From Alphaproteobacteria bacterium (lineage in GTDB: Bacteria > Pseudomonadota > Alphaproteobacteria > Caulobacterales > Maricaulaceae), in assembly GCA_030428405.1 (NCBI GenBank), contig JAUIEH010000241.1, forward strand, positions 1-5,036: DNA of 5,036 nt, written 5' to 3'. The position numbers were made by a program, and so were the translations under genes. Numbering within the stretch: position 1 is the stretch's first letter; each line of letters opens with the position of its first letter. Below, piece after piece: positions 1-5,036 of the stretch. Below the pieces are notes generated by a model, which did not search any database, had not been told where the DNA came from, and saw only the letters and a program-made list of their open reading frames with translations.

Positions 1-213
1 TGGCGGCGCATGGTCGAAGACTGGCCGAAAATCGTATGGCGCTCGCGGCCCGACAATCCGATAACGGATTTTTACAACCGTAACAGCGACGGCTCGATTT
101 TGCGTCGTGACTGGGTGATTTACTGGCGCGGGGTCGATGACCTGACCGAAATCATGTCACTCGTTGAAGCCGCCTCAAGCAAGCCGGCGACCATGGAAGA
201 GGCGGCGACATGA
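1..213 (+). CDS. argB: C-terminal end of bifunctional N-acetylglutamate synthase/kinase (partial, 5' end outside window)
   Basis: The frame is open from base 1 and ends at TGA 211-213, so the ATG at 10 is internal and not a start. The visible 70 residues match the end of a vertebrate-like N-acetyltransferase (NAT) domain. The run WRSRPDNPITDFY lines up with human NAGS WRSRVTNPINPWY, followed by a shared N/HSDGS motif and a W-x-x-x-W-x-G segment. The residues equivalent to human Asn479 and Tyr485, implicated in NAT catalysis, are kept (Asn at 55-57, Tyr at 73-75). Bacterial proteins with this tail are usually an amino-acid kinase domain fused to NAT, which acetylate glutamate and then phosphorylate N-acetylglutamate in the cytoplasm, with arginine feedback. 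The kinase half lies upstream, so the fusion is inferred. The stop overlaps the argC start, which supports an arginine operon. A stand-alone NAT-type synthase is the main alternative. Confidence 0.85.
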   Translation, partial: WRRMVEDWPKIVWRSRPDNPITDFYNRNSDGSILRRDWVIYWRGVDDLTEIMSLVEAASSKPATMEEAAT

Positions 214-1160
214 GTTTTCGCGCAGGCGTCGTGGGCGCGCGCGGCTATGTCGGCGCAGAGCTCGCCAGGCTGATTGACGCCCATCCCCAAATTGACCTCG
301 CTTACGTCGCCTCAGGCGCAAGCGCGGGCAAGCCGGTCTCAGACATCGCGCCCGGCGTGACGAGCGCTCTCACCGTCGTTGCGCCGGATCCCGACGGTGC
401 GGCCGGCTGCAGCCTCGACGTGTGCTTTCTCTCTGCGCCCAATGGCGCATCCGCGCCTTATGTCGAGGCGTTCGCGCGGGCGGCGCCCGACGTCGTCCTG
501 ATCGACATTTCGGCGGATCATCGCTTCGACGATGACTGGGCCTATGGCCTGCCCGAGCATCATCGAGAGACTTTGCGCGGCGCCAGGCGCATCGCCAATC
601 CGGGATGTTTCGCAACGGCGGTTCAGCTCGCGATTGCACCGTTTGCGTCGCTGCTCAGCGGACCGGCGGCGGCGTTCGGCGTGTCGGGCTATTCCGGCGC
701 CGGCTCAACGCCTTCGCCGCGCAACGATGTGGAGCGTCTGCGCGACAGCGTCATGCCCTACGCGCCGGCAGGTCATGGTCATGAAGCCGAGATCAGGCGC
801 CATCTCGGCGGACGCGCGGTGAATTTCAGCCCGCATGTCGCCGGTTTTTTCCGCGGCCTGGAGGCCACTGTGCAGTTCGGACTCGCCGAAACTCTGAGTC
901 AGGACGATGCGCAGGCGCGACTCGTTGACGCATATGCCGGCGAGCCGTTGGTCAAAGTCGTCGAGGCTTCGCCCGAAATCGCCGACATTCGCGAAAAGCC
1001 GGGCGCGATCGTCGGCGGCGTGGTCGCCGTCCCGGACGAGCGCCGTCTCGTGCTCGCCTGTGCGATCGACAATCTGTTGAAAGGCGCAGCCAGCCAGGCG
1101 GTGCAGAACGCCAATCTTGCGCTCGGCCTGGAAGAAACCGCCGGCCTCCTCAGCGCTTAA
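210..1160 (+). CDS. argC: N-acetyl-gamma-glutamyl-phosphate reductase
   Basis: This enzyme reduces N-acetylglutamyl-5-phosphate to N-acetylglutamate semialdehyde with NADPH, the third step of arginine synthesis, in the cytoplasm. The 316 residues hold an N-terminal dinucleotide-binding loop VGARGYVGAEL (8-18), the motif DISADHRF (99-106), the catalytic cysteine in NPGCFATA (Cys133), SGYSGAGSTPS (159-169), a GHGHEAEI segment carrying the likely catalytic histidine (His189 or His191), the HVAGFFRG motif (209-216) and the C-terminal DNLLKGAASQAVQNANLALG (287-306). It is shorter than E. coli ArgC (about 334) and resembles the compact Xanthomonas form, which also travels with a fused NAGS/kinase. 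The start ATG overlaps the upstream TGA (ATGA) and has GAAGAGG at 197-203 at good spacing, implying translational coupling. No frame damage is seen. Confidence 0.96.
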   Translation: MSFRAGVVGARGYVGAELARLIDAHPQIDLAYVASGASAGKPVSDIAPGVTSALTVVAPDPDGAAGCSLDVCFLSAPNGASAPYVEAFARAAPDVVLIDISADHRFDDDWAYGLPEHHRETLRGARRIANPGCFATAVQLAIAPFASLLSGPAAAFGVSGYSGAGSTPSPRNDVERLRDSVMPYAPAGHGHEAEIRRHLGGRAVNFSPHVAGFFRGLEATVQFGLAETLSQDDAQARLVDAYAGEPLVKVVEASPEIADIREKPGAIVGGVVAVPDERRLVLACAIDNLLKGAASQAVQNANLALGLEETAGLLSA

Positions 1161-1176
1161 CCTTTTAAGGTCTTAA
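1157..1176. repeat. Three TTAA tetramers at an 8-bp period across the argC stop
   Basis: TTAA occurs at 1157-1160 (holding the argC stop), 1165-1168 and 1173-1176, each exactly 8 bp after the last, in otherwise GC-rich DNA. The middle part also makes a weak ACCT/AGGT hairpin followed by a T-rich run (1178-1182). CtrA boxes in alphaproteobacteria are TTAA-N7-TTAA; here the gaps are 4 and 12, so the fit is poor. It may be a minor transcript-end element or chance. Confidence 0.25.
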
Positions 1177-1201
1177 CTTTTTCAGCGCCCAGAAACGCGT
1201 C

Positions 1202-1240
1202 GAGGCGGGCCGCCAGGGGACGGCCCGCCTCTCAGCTTTT
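1202..1240 (+). terminator. Intrinsic terminator after argC, possibly serving both strands
   Basis: A perfect 11-bp stem, GAGGCGGGCCG (1202-1212) with CGGCCCGCCTC (1221-1231), encloses an 8-base loop. On the plus strand TTTT follows at 1237-1240, five bases past the stem, so the U-tract is short and offset. It sits between two convergent genes, 42 bases past the argC stop and 26 bases past the OPX stop. The minus-strand side lacks a clear T run, so action on that strand is inferred from the symmetrical stem only. Confidence 0.8.
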
Positions 1241-1257
1241 CGCCTGATCGTCGCCGC

Positions 1258-1965
1258 TTAGCGGTTCAGATCGTAGTAGAGACCGAAGTCGATCGGCAGC
1301 GCCTCACGAAGATATTGGCGCACGAACAGATTGAATTCGGCGATGCCGGAGCGCGGCACATAGACCACGTCGAAGCGCTGCAGAACGGTGATGTCGGCGT
1401 GCGCGGGATCAGAGTGACCGCCGAGCAGGTCGACCTGGCGCATCATTGCGCCGCCATTCGAACCGCGGCGCAGGATCATGACCGAGCTCGGATCGCTCGT
1501 ATTTTGCCAGCCGCCGGCCATCATGACGGCTTCGAGCGCGCCGATGTCGCCCGGGATTTCATAAACGCCCGGGTTTGCGACTTCGCCGCCGACAAAGACA
1601 CGCTGGCTGGCGAAGCTGGCCGGGCGAAGGTCGAGTTCCGGCGACAGCAATTCGTCATCAAGCGCGTCGAGCAATTCGGCTTCGACGTCATCAATCGTGC
1701 GGCCCGCAGCCAGAATGGCTTGGGTGTGCGGCGGGTGAATCCGGCCGTCCGGCGCAACCGTGAGGGTACGTGACAGGCTAGGCGCGGAATAAACAGTCAT
1801 CTCCAGAGCATCGCCTGGATAGAGAATATATTCCGATCGAGCGTCCGACCAATCCTGGAACGGCGTATCTTGGAAATCCGCCGTCGGACGCGGCGTCGTT
1901 GCGCATGCGGCGGCCAAAAGGCCGGTCGCAGCGAACAGTGCGATGAATCGCGCTTTCGTGAACAT
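1258..1965 (-). CDS. Outer-membrane polysaccharide export lipoprotein (OPX, Wza/GumB family)
   Basis: OPX proteins form the outer-membrane/periplasmic channel through which capsule, exopolysaccharide or holdfast polymers leave the cell, working with an inner-membrane PCP such as the divergent neighbour. From the chosen ATG at 1965 the protein is 235 residues. It has a lipoprotein signal (MFTKAR, then a hydrophobic stretch ending LLAAAC, lipid cysteine Cys21), a polysaccharide export domain at about 47-117 starting YILYPGDALEMTVY, and one SLBB-type beta-grasp domain at about 122-167 (VFVGGEVANPGVYEIPG). The C-terminus (FVRQYLREALPIDFG) is the short tail common in GumB-like proteins. It is much smaller than Wza (about 380), so the extra domains are absent. 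The frame is open 33 codons further upstream to an ATG at 2064, but that extension would bury the signal peptide and overlaps a good promoter. The ribosome site for 1965 is weak (GGGG at 1977-1980, 11 bases away). The exact polymer is unknown; holdfast (HfsD-like) is one possibility. Confidence 0.9.
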   Translation of the reverse strand: MFTKARFIALFAATGLLAAACATTPRPTADFQDTPFQDWSDARSEYILYPGDALEMTVYSAPSLSRTLTVAPDGRIHPPHTQAILAAGRTIDDVEAELLDALDDELLSPELDLRPASFASQRVFVGGEVANPGVYEIPGDIGALEAVMMAGGWQNTSDPSSVMILRRGSNGGAMMRQVDLLGGHSDPAHADITVLQRFDVVYVPRSGIAEFNLFVRQYLREALPIDFGLYYDLNR

Positions 1966-2013
1966 TTGGCGAAATACCCCATCTAGGCGAACCAAGTAAC
2001 CAAAAAGGCGAAA

Positions 2014-2041
2014 ATTATCCCGCCTCACGATAGTGCTGCAA
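2014..2041 (-). promoter_or_regulatory. Sigma-70-like promoter for the OPX gene
   Basis: Reading the minus strand, TTGCAG (2041-2036) and GATAAT (2019-2014) are separated by 16 bases, close to the TTGACA/TATAAT consensus. Transcription would start near 2007, giving a leader of about 42 bases before the ATG at 1965. Because the site lies downstream of the alternative ATG at 2064, it supports the shorter OPX start. No experimental evidence is available here. Confidence 0.55.
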
Positions 2042-2106
2042 AACCTGTACGCTGTTTGAGACATTTTCAGTACTCATCCCCTGGGCGATCTGGCATAGGG
2101 ATGTTA

Positions 2107-2127
2107 TTCAAGTTTTCTAATCTTGAA
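2107..2127. promoter_or_regulatory. Inverted repeat in the PCP upstream region, possible operator
   Basis: TTCAAG (2107-2112) and CTTGAA (2122-2127) form a perfect 6-bp inverted repeat around a 9-base AT-rich spacer. The spacer and adjoining base contain TCTAAT (2116-2121), a possible -10 element, but no good -35 lies at normal distance. The repeat is about 24-44 bases ahead of the PCP start, a typical place for a regulator site or a small leader hairpin. A 6-bp dyad can arise by chance. Confidence 0.3.
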
Positions 2128-2142
2128 AGCTGTCTCGCCTGT

Positions 2143-2170
2143 GAGGGGATATGTCACGGCACAATGGGGG
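2143..2170 (+). promoter_or_regulatory. Two candidate ribosome binding sites that decide the PCP start
   Basis: GAGGGG at 2143-2148 sits only two bases before the ATG at 2151, which is too close for efficient use. A second purine run, GGGGG at 2166-2170, lies seven bases before an in-frame GTG at 2178 (codon 10). On spacing alone GTG 2178 is the better start, giving a protein beginning (M)AVYGSFEG. ATG 2151 gives nine extra residues of no recognisable function. Confidence 0.45.
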
Positions 2171-4259
2171 ACGAGAAGTGGCCGTATACGGTTCATTTGA
2201 AGGCCACGGCGCGCGCGCGTGGGGCGAACGAGCGAACAATTTCACGCTCGCCGAATTGATCGCCATGCTGTGGCGCGAAAAGATCGTCATGCTCCTTGTG
2301 GCGGCGGTGATCGCGGTCGCCGGCATTGCTGCAGTGACGCAGATGCCGAGCTATTTTCTCGCGGGCGCGCGCGTGCTCGTGCTTTATGACGACGCTTACC
2401 TGCAAAATCCAGTGATGGGCGACAGTTCCGCTGCACGCTCGATCCTGACGCCGCAGCAGATCATTCAGGCCGAGACCGACTTTCTTTCCTCGGATGAACT
2501 GAAGCGCCGTGTCGTGCGCAGTGTCGGCATGTCCACGCTTCTGCCGGTGAATGGCTCCCATGCAGACGCTGCCGATACGCGTTCGGTGGAACTTGGCGTT
2601 CGCGCATTGCGCGACAGCCTCACCGTGACGGTTCTGCCGAACTCGCCGACGATCACGGTGCGCATGCGCCATGAGAACCCGGAAGTGGCCGCGCTCGTCG
2701 CCAACACGATGATCGATGAATACTTGGCCTATCGCCGCGAAGTCCTGTTGGGCACGCCGCCTGAAGGCCTCTCGCGCGAGCGCCGCAACACCGAAGACCG
2801 CCTGGCTGTGATCAACAGCGAAATCGAGGCGTTTCTGACGGAGAACGAAATCGGCGACTTCGAAGGCGAGCGCACCAGCGCGCGCGAGCGCGCCGCACAG
2901 ATTGCGTCTGAACTGTACACTTCGCGCGCGCGCCTGCGTGAAGTCGACGGCCGTCTCACCGCCATCACCGCGACGCTGGACACGATCCCGGCGCGCGAAC
3001 AGGTCCATGTCGACAACGCCGCCAATGCGCGTCTGCAGGAACTCTTTGTCGAGCGTGAAGAGCTGCTCGCCGGTTTCGACGCCGACAGCCGCACGGTCGC
3101 TGAGATCGACGCCCGTATCGCCCGCATTCAGGAAGCAATTTCGGCCGGAGAGATTCCGGGCGGTCTGACGCGTGTCGGGCCGAACCCGATCTACACCACG
3201 CTGATGACCGAGCGCCTCCAGCTTCAGGCTGAACAAGCCTCGTTGCAGCAGCGCGTCGAAGCGCTTGGCGGACAGCTGGAAGAAACCCGCGAACGTCAGC
3301 AGCATCTGCAGCAGCTCGCGCCGGCCTATGAGCGCCTGCAGCGCGAAAGCGAAGCCGTCACGGCGACGGTGCGCCGGATGGTCGAGCGGGAAGAACAGTC
3401 ACGCGCCGTGCGCGCGCTGGCCGAGCAGACCATCGACACGATCCGCGTCGTTGAGCGTGCAACGCCGCCCACCGAGTCCTCCAGCATGCGTCGCGTCGCA
3501 GCCGTCGGCGTGGTTTTGGTCGCAGGCTTCATCGGCCTTCTCGTCGGTCTGGTCCGCGCCTTCGCCCGCCGCATGTCGGCCAGCGGACAGCCGGCCGCGC
3601 GTCAGCTTCACACCCAGCCGCGCGCGGGCCTTGATCAGCCCCCGCCGCGTCCGGGCGGCGGTCGTCGGCGGCCGCGTCTGGTTGGTGAGAACGGCGCATA
3701 TCTGCCCGCCTTGCCGGCGAGCGCACACGCCGGCGTCGAGCAACGTCCCAGCCGCAGCACGTCGTTTAAGGCGCGCGTCCTCGGCATGCACAGCGCACTG
3801 AAAAACGCTGCGTCATCCCGGATCGGCGAGACCGCGAAGCGCGAAAGCGGGACCGAAGCCGAGATCAATCAGCTCCGCATCGACGCCGTACGCCGCGCGA
3901 AGGTTCTGCGCGGACAGCGCCGCCTTGGGCGGTCCGGAAGCGAGAATGCGCCCGGCGTGCAGGAGAACGGCGCGGTCGCAGAAGCGCGCGGCGAGCGCCA
4001 GATCGTGGATGGCGATAATGACGCCCGCGCCGCGGTCGGCGCGATCGCGAAGAGCCTGCAGAATGCGAAGCCCGTGATACGGGTCGAGGCTGGCCGCCGG
4101 CTCGTCGAGCGCCAGGAGCGGCGCGTCGGAAGCGAGAGCGCGCGCTATATGAGCTCGAGCGTTCTCGCCGCCGGATATCGCGCTGATCGCGCTACGCCGC
4201 TTCGCGCCAAGTCCGACGTCTTCGAGAGCCCGATCAACCGCTGCCGCTTCCGCGCCTGA
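2151..4259 (+). CDS. Polysaccharide co-polymerase / chain-length determinant (Wzz/GumC type, no kinase), with a doubtful 3' extension
   Basis: Inner-membrane PCP proteins set polymer length and link synthesis to the OPX channel. The frame begins with a Wzz-type N-terminus (NFTLAELIAMLWREK, 30-44) and membrane helix 1 at about 45-63. A periplasmic region follows, largely coiled coil at about 205-425 and rich in Glu, Arg, Gln and Leu. A GNVR-like segment carries ATPPTESSSMRR (437-448), then comes membrane helix 2 at about 448-470. Past the helix there is a basic Pro/Arg/Gly-rich tail to about residue 553, and no Walker motifs or Tyr cluster of a fused BY-kinase. Residues 1-553 are convincing and codon use stays GC3-rich there. 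Residues 555-702 lie wholly antisense to the ATPase gene in codon-aligned register and look like a shadow, so the natural end is probably near 3800. A TGA in the +1 frame at 3799-3801 would end the protein there after a one-base indel. GTG 2178 is an alternative start. The gene is divergent from the OPX gene. Confidence 0.85.
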   Translation: MSRHNGGREVAVYGSFEGHGARAWGERANNFTLAELIAMLWREKIVMLLVAAVIAVAGIAAVTQMPSYFLAGARVLVLYDDAYLQNPVMGDSSAARSILTPQQIIQAETDFLSSDELKRRVVRSVGMSTLLPVNGSHADAADTRSVELGVRALRDSLTVTVLPNSPTITVRMRHENPEVAALVANTMIDEYLAYRREVLLGTPPEGLSRERRNTEDRLAVINSEIEAFLTENEIGDFEGERTSARERAAQIASELYTSRARLREVDGRLTAITATLDTIPAREQVHVDNAANARLQELFVEREELLAGFDADSRTVAEIDARIARIQEAISAGEIPGGLTRVGPNPIYTTLMTERLQLQAEQASLQQRVEALGGQLEETRERQQHLQQLAPAYERLQRESEAVTATVRRMVEREEQSRAVRALAEQTIDTIRVVERATPPTESSSMRRVAAVGVVLVAGFIGLLVGLVRAFARRMSASGQPAARQLHTQPRAGLDQPPPRPGGGRRRPRLVGENGAYLPALPASAHAGVEQRPSRSTSFKARVLGMHSALKNAASSRIGETAKRESGTEAEINQLRIDAVRRAKVLRGQRRLGRSGSENAPGVQENGAVAEARGERQIVDGDNDARAAVGAIAKSLQNAKPVIRVEAGRRLVERQERRVGSESARYMSSSVLAAGYRADRATPLRAKSDVFESPINRCRFRA

Positions 4260-4598
4260 TAAAGGCGCGCCGGGCCGGCCGAACGCATATCGTCCGAGGG
4301 CTGCAATTTCCTCGACGGCGATCGGCCAGGCGGCGGGCCGCATCTGCGGCAGATAAGAGAGAATGCGTGCACGCGCCCGCGGTCCCATATCGGCCGCGGG
4401 CGCGTCATTTATCAGGGCGGCGCCGGCGCTCAGACGCCATTGTCCCGTCAATGCGCGCAGCGCCGTCGTCTTGCCTGCGCCGTTGGGCCCGACCAGCGCG
4501 ACGAATTCTCCCGTCTCCACACTGAAGGAAGCGCCGTCTAGCAGGCGTACGCCATTGCGCTCGAGCACGGCGTCGATCAATTCCGCGCGCGCGCTCAT
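3813..4598 (-). CDS. ABC transporter ATP-binding protein, iron-siderophore/haem/cobalamin uptake type (FecE/HmuV/BtuD-like)
   Basis: This is the cytoplasmic motor of an importer: ATP hydrolysis drives uptake of an iron complex, haem or cobalamin through the paired permease. The 261 residues hold Walker A GPNGAGKTT (37-45), Q-loop YLPQ (Gln85), a signature written ISGGE (141-145) instead of LSGGQ, Walker B LLALDEP (161-167, catalytic Glu166), the D-loop ASLDP (169-173) and the H-loop His198 in IAIHD. Length and the ALGRYAFGRPG segment (100-110) fit the FecE/HmuV/BtuD group. The ATG overlaps the permease TGA (ATGA), and GGGAG (4612-4608) lies nine bases upstream, so translation is coupled. The substrate cannot be told from the ATPase; the binding protein and receptor are outside the window. 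The PCP frame overlaps its 3' half (codons 114-261) on the other strand. All catalytic motifs are intact, so this gene is the real one in that overlap. Confidence 0.93.
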   Translation of the reverse strand: MSARAELIDAVLERNGVRLLDGASFSVETGEFVALVGPNGAGKTTALRALTGQWRLSAGAALINDAPAADMGPRARARILSYLPQMRPAAWPIAVEEIAALGRYAFGRPGAPLSGAEAAAVDRALEDVGLGAKRRSAISAISGGENARAHIARALASDAPLLALDEPAASLDPYHGLRILQALRDRADRGAGVIIAIHDLALAARFCDRAVLLHAGRILASGPPKAALSAQNLRAAYGVDAELIDLGFGPAFALRGLADPG

Positions 4599-5036
4599 GA
4601 GCGATCGCTCCCGATGCGGGCGGCGATGAAGATGAAGGCCGGGGCGCCGATCAGGGCGGCGGCGACGCCGAGCTTTAATTCCTGCGCGAACGGCAAAAGA
4701 CGCACGGCGAGGTCCGCGCTCGCGAGCATTAGCCCGCCAAGCATGGCGGCGGGCGCCAGAATGCGCTGCGGATCATGACGGCAAAGGGGGCGCACGACGT
4801 GAGCCGCCACAACGCCGACAAAGCCGATCGCCCCGGCAAGCGCAACGGCGCCGCCGGCGAGCAGCGAGGCTCCGACAATGACCAGCGCGCGCGTGCGCTT
4901 GAGATTGAGCCCCACGCCGAGGGCGGCTTCCTCGCCCAACGTCAGCGCGCGCAGGCCAGCGCCTGATGCGAACACCAAGATGGAGCCGATGAGAAAGAGC
5001 GGCGCCGTTGCGGCGAGGTCGCCGAAGGAGCGATTG
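4595..5036 (-). CDS. FecCD/BtuC-family permease, C-terminal part (5' end outside window)
   Basis: This inner-membrane subunit of the importer forms the translocation pore with the ATPase encoded directly downstream. The frame is open from the window edge at 5036 down to TGA at 4597-4595, so 146 residues are visible, a little under half of the usual 320-340. Characteristic motifs are a helix PLFLIGSILVFASG, then LGEEAALGVGLN, a helix pair around GGAVALAGAIGFVGVVAAHVVRP, RILAPAAMLGG, and a last helix KLGVAAALIGAPAFIFIAAR. The family usually has VPH after GFVGLV; here it reads AAH, losing the proline. A TTG at 4978 is in frame, but the family motifs continue upstream of it, so it is not the start. 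The substrate is unknown (siderophore iron, haem or cobalamin). Confidence 0.92.
   Translation of the reverse strand, partial: NRSFGDLAATAPLFLIGSILVFASGAGLRALTLGEEAALGVGLNLKRTRALVIVGASLLAGGAVALAGAIGFVGVVAAHVVRPLCRHDPQRILAPAAMLGGLMLASADLAVRLLPFAQELKLGVAAALIGAPAFIFIAARIGSDRS

Noticed and set aside
1315..1773. A 152-codon open frame on the plus strand
   Set aside because: It is the antisense shadow of the OPX lipoprotein, in the same codon-aligned register, with no motif of its own.
2209..2221. Alternating GC run that might adopt Z-DNA
   Set aside because: It is short, lies inside the PCP coding region and is explained by Gly/Ala/Arg codons in GC-rich DNA.
2056..2259. A 67-codon plus-strand frame starting in the divergent intergenic region
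   Set aside because: It starts without a ribosome site and mostly overlaps the PCP N-terminus in another frame; no motif is seen.
2193..3305. A 370-codon open frame on the minus strand
   Set aside because: It lies opposite the PCP coding region in codon-aligned register, has a composition rich in Arg, His and Ala with no recognisable domain, and the plus strand carries a clear Wzz/GumC protein.
3399..3868. Minus-strand frames of 77 to 130 codons across the PCP tail
   Set aside because: They show no domain or good start context, are rich in Arg and Ala, and overlap a plus-strand region whose coding frame continues from the PCP.
1..5036. CRISPR arrays, tRNA or rRNA genes, insertion sequences, attachment sites
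   Set aside because: No spaced direct repeats, tRNA-like cloverleaf, terminal inverted repeats or transposase/integrase coding sequence were seen on either strand.

Overview
The window reads as GC-rich chromosomal DNA from an alphaproteobacterium. The best clue is the arginine locus. The fragment at the left edge is the C-terminal end of a vertebrate-like N-acetyltransferase domain, the kind found in fused N-acetylglutamate synthase/kinase proteins of Maricaulis-type alphaproteobacteria and Xanthomonas, and it is followed directly by a short, Xanthomonas-like argC. The genus cannot be fixed from the sequence alone.

Layout: (1) 1-1160, plus strand: the 3' end of the NAGS/kinase gene overlaps argC by ATGA. 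Together they cover the first three steps of arginine synthesis (acetylation, phosphorylation, reduction). A strong GC hairpin at 1202-1231 ends this unit. (2) 1258-1965, minus strand: a small outer-membrane polysaccharide export lipoprotein (OPX, Wza/GumB type). (3) 1966-2150: a divergent intergenic region with a good minus-strand promoter and a small inverted repeat. (4) From 2151, plus strand: a Wzz/GumC-type polysaccharide co-polymerase (PCP) with two membrane helices around a long periplasmic coiled coil and a basic, proline-rich cytoplasmic tail, but no fused tyrosine kinase. OPX and PCP are partners in building an envelope-spanning export channel, so the divergent pair is probably one functional unit. 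No glycosyltransferase, polymerase or flippase gene lies in the window. (5) 3813-5036, minus strand: an ATPase and the C-terminal part of a FecCD/BtuC permease, coupled by ATGA, from an importer of the iron-siderophore/haem/cobalamin class.

The main anomaly is where (4) and (5) meet. The PCP reading frame has no stop near the expected end of the protein and runs 447 bp tail-to-tail into the antisense strand of the ATPase gene, stopping at 4259. The overlap is codon-aligned, a register in which GC-rich genes stay open on the opposite strand by default. I therefore think the extension is a missing stop or a small indel near 3575-3812 rather than a real 148-residue domain, but the sequence alone does not prove it. 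I see no clear evidence of a wholly new system.
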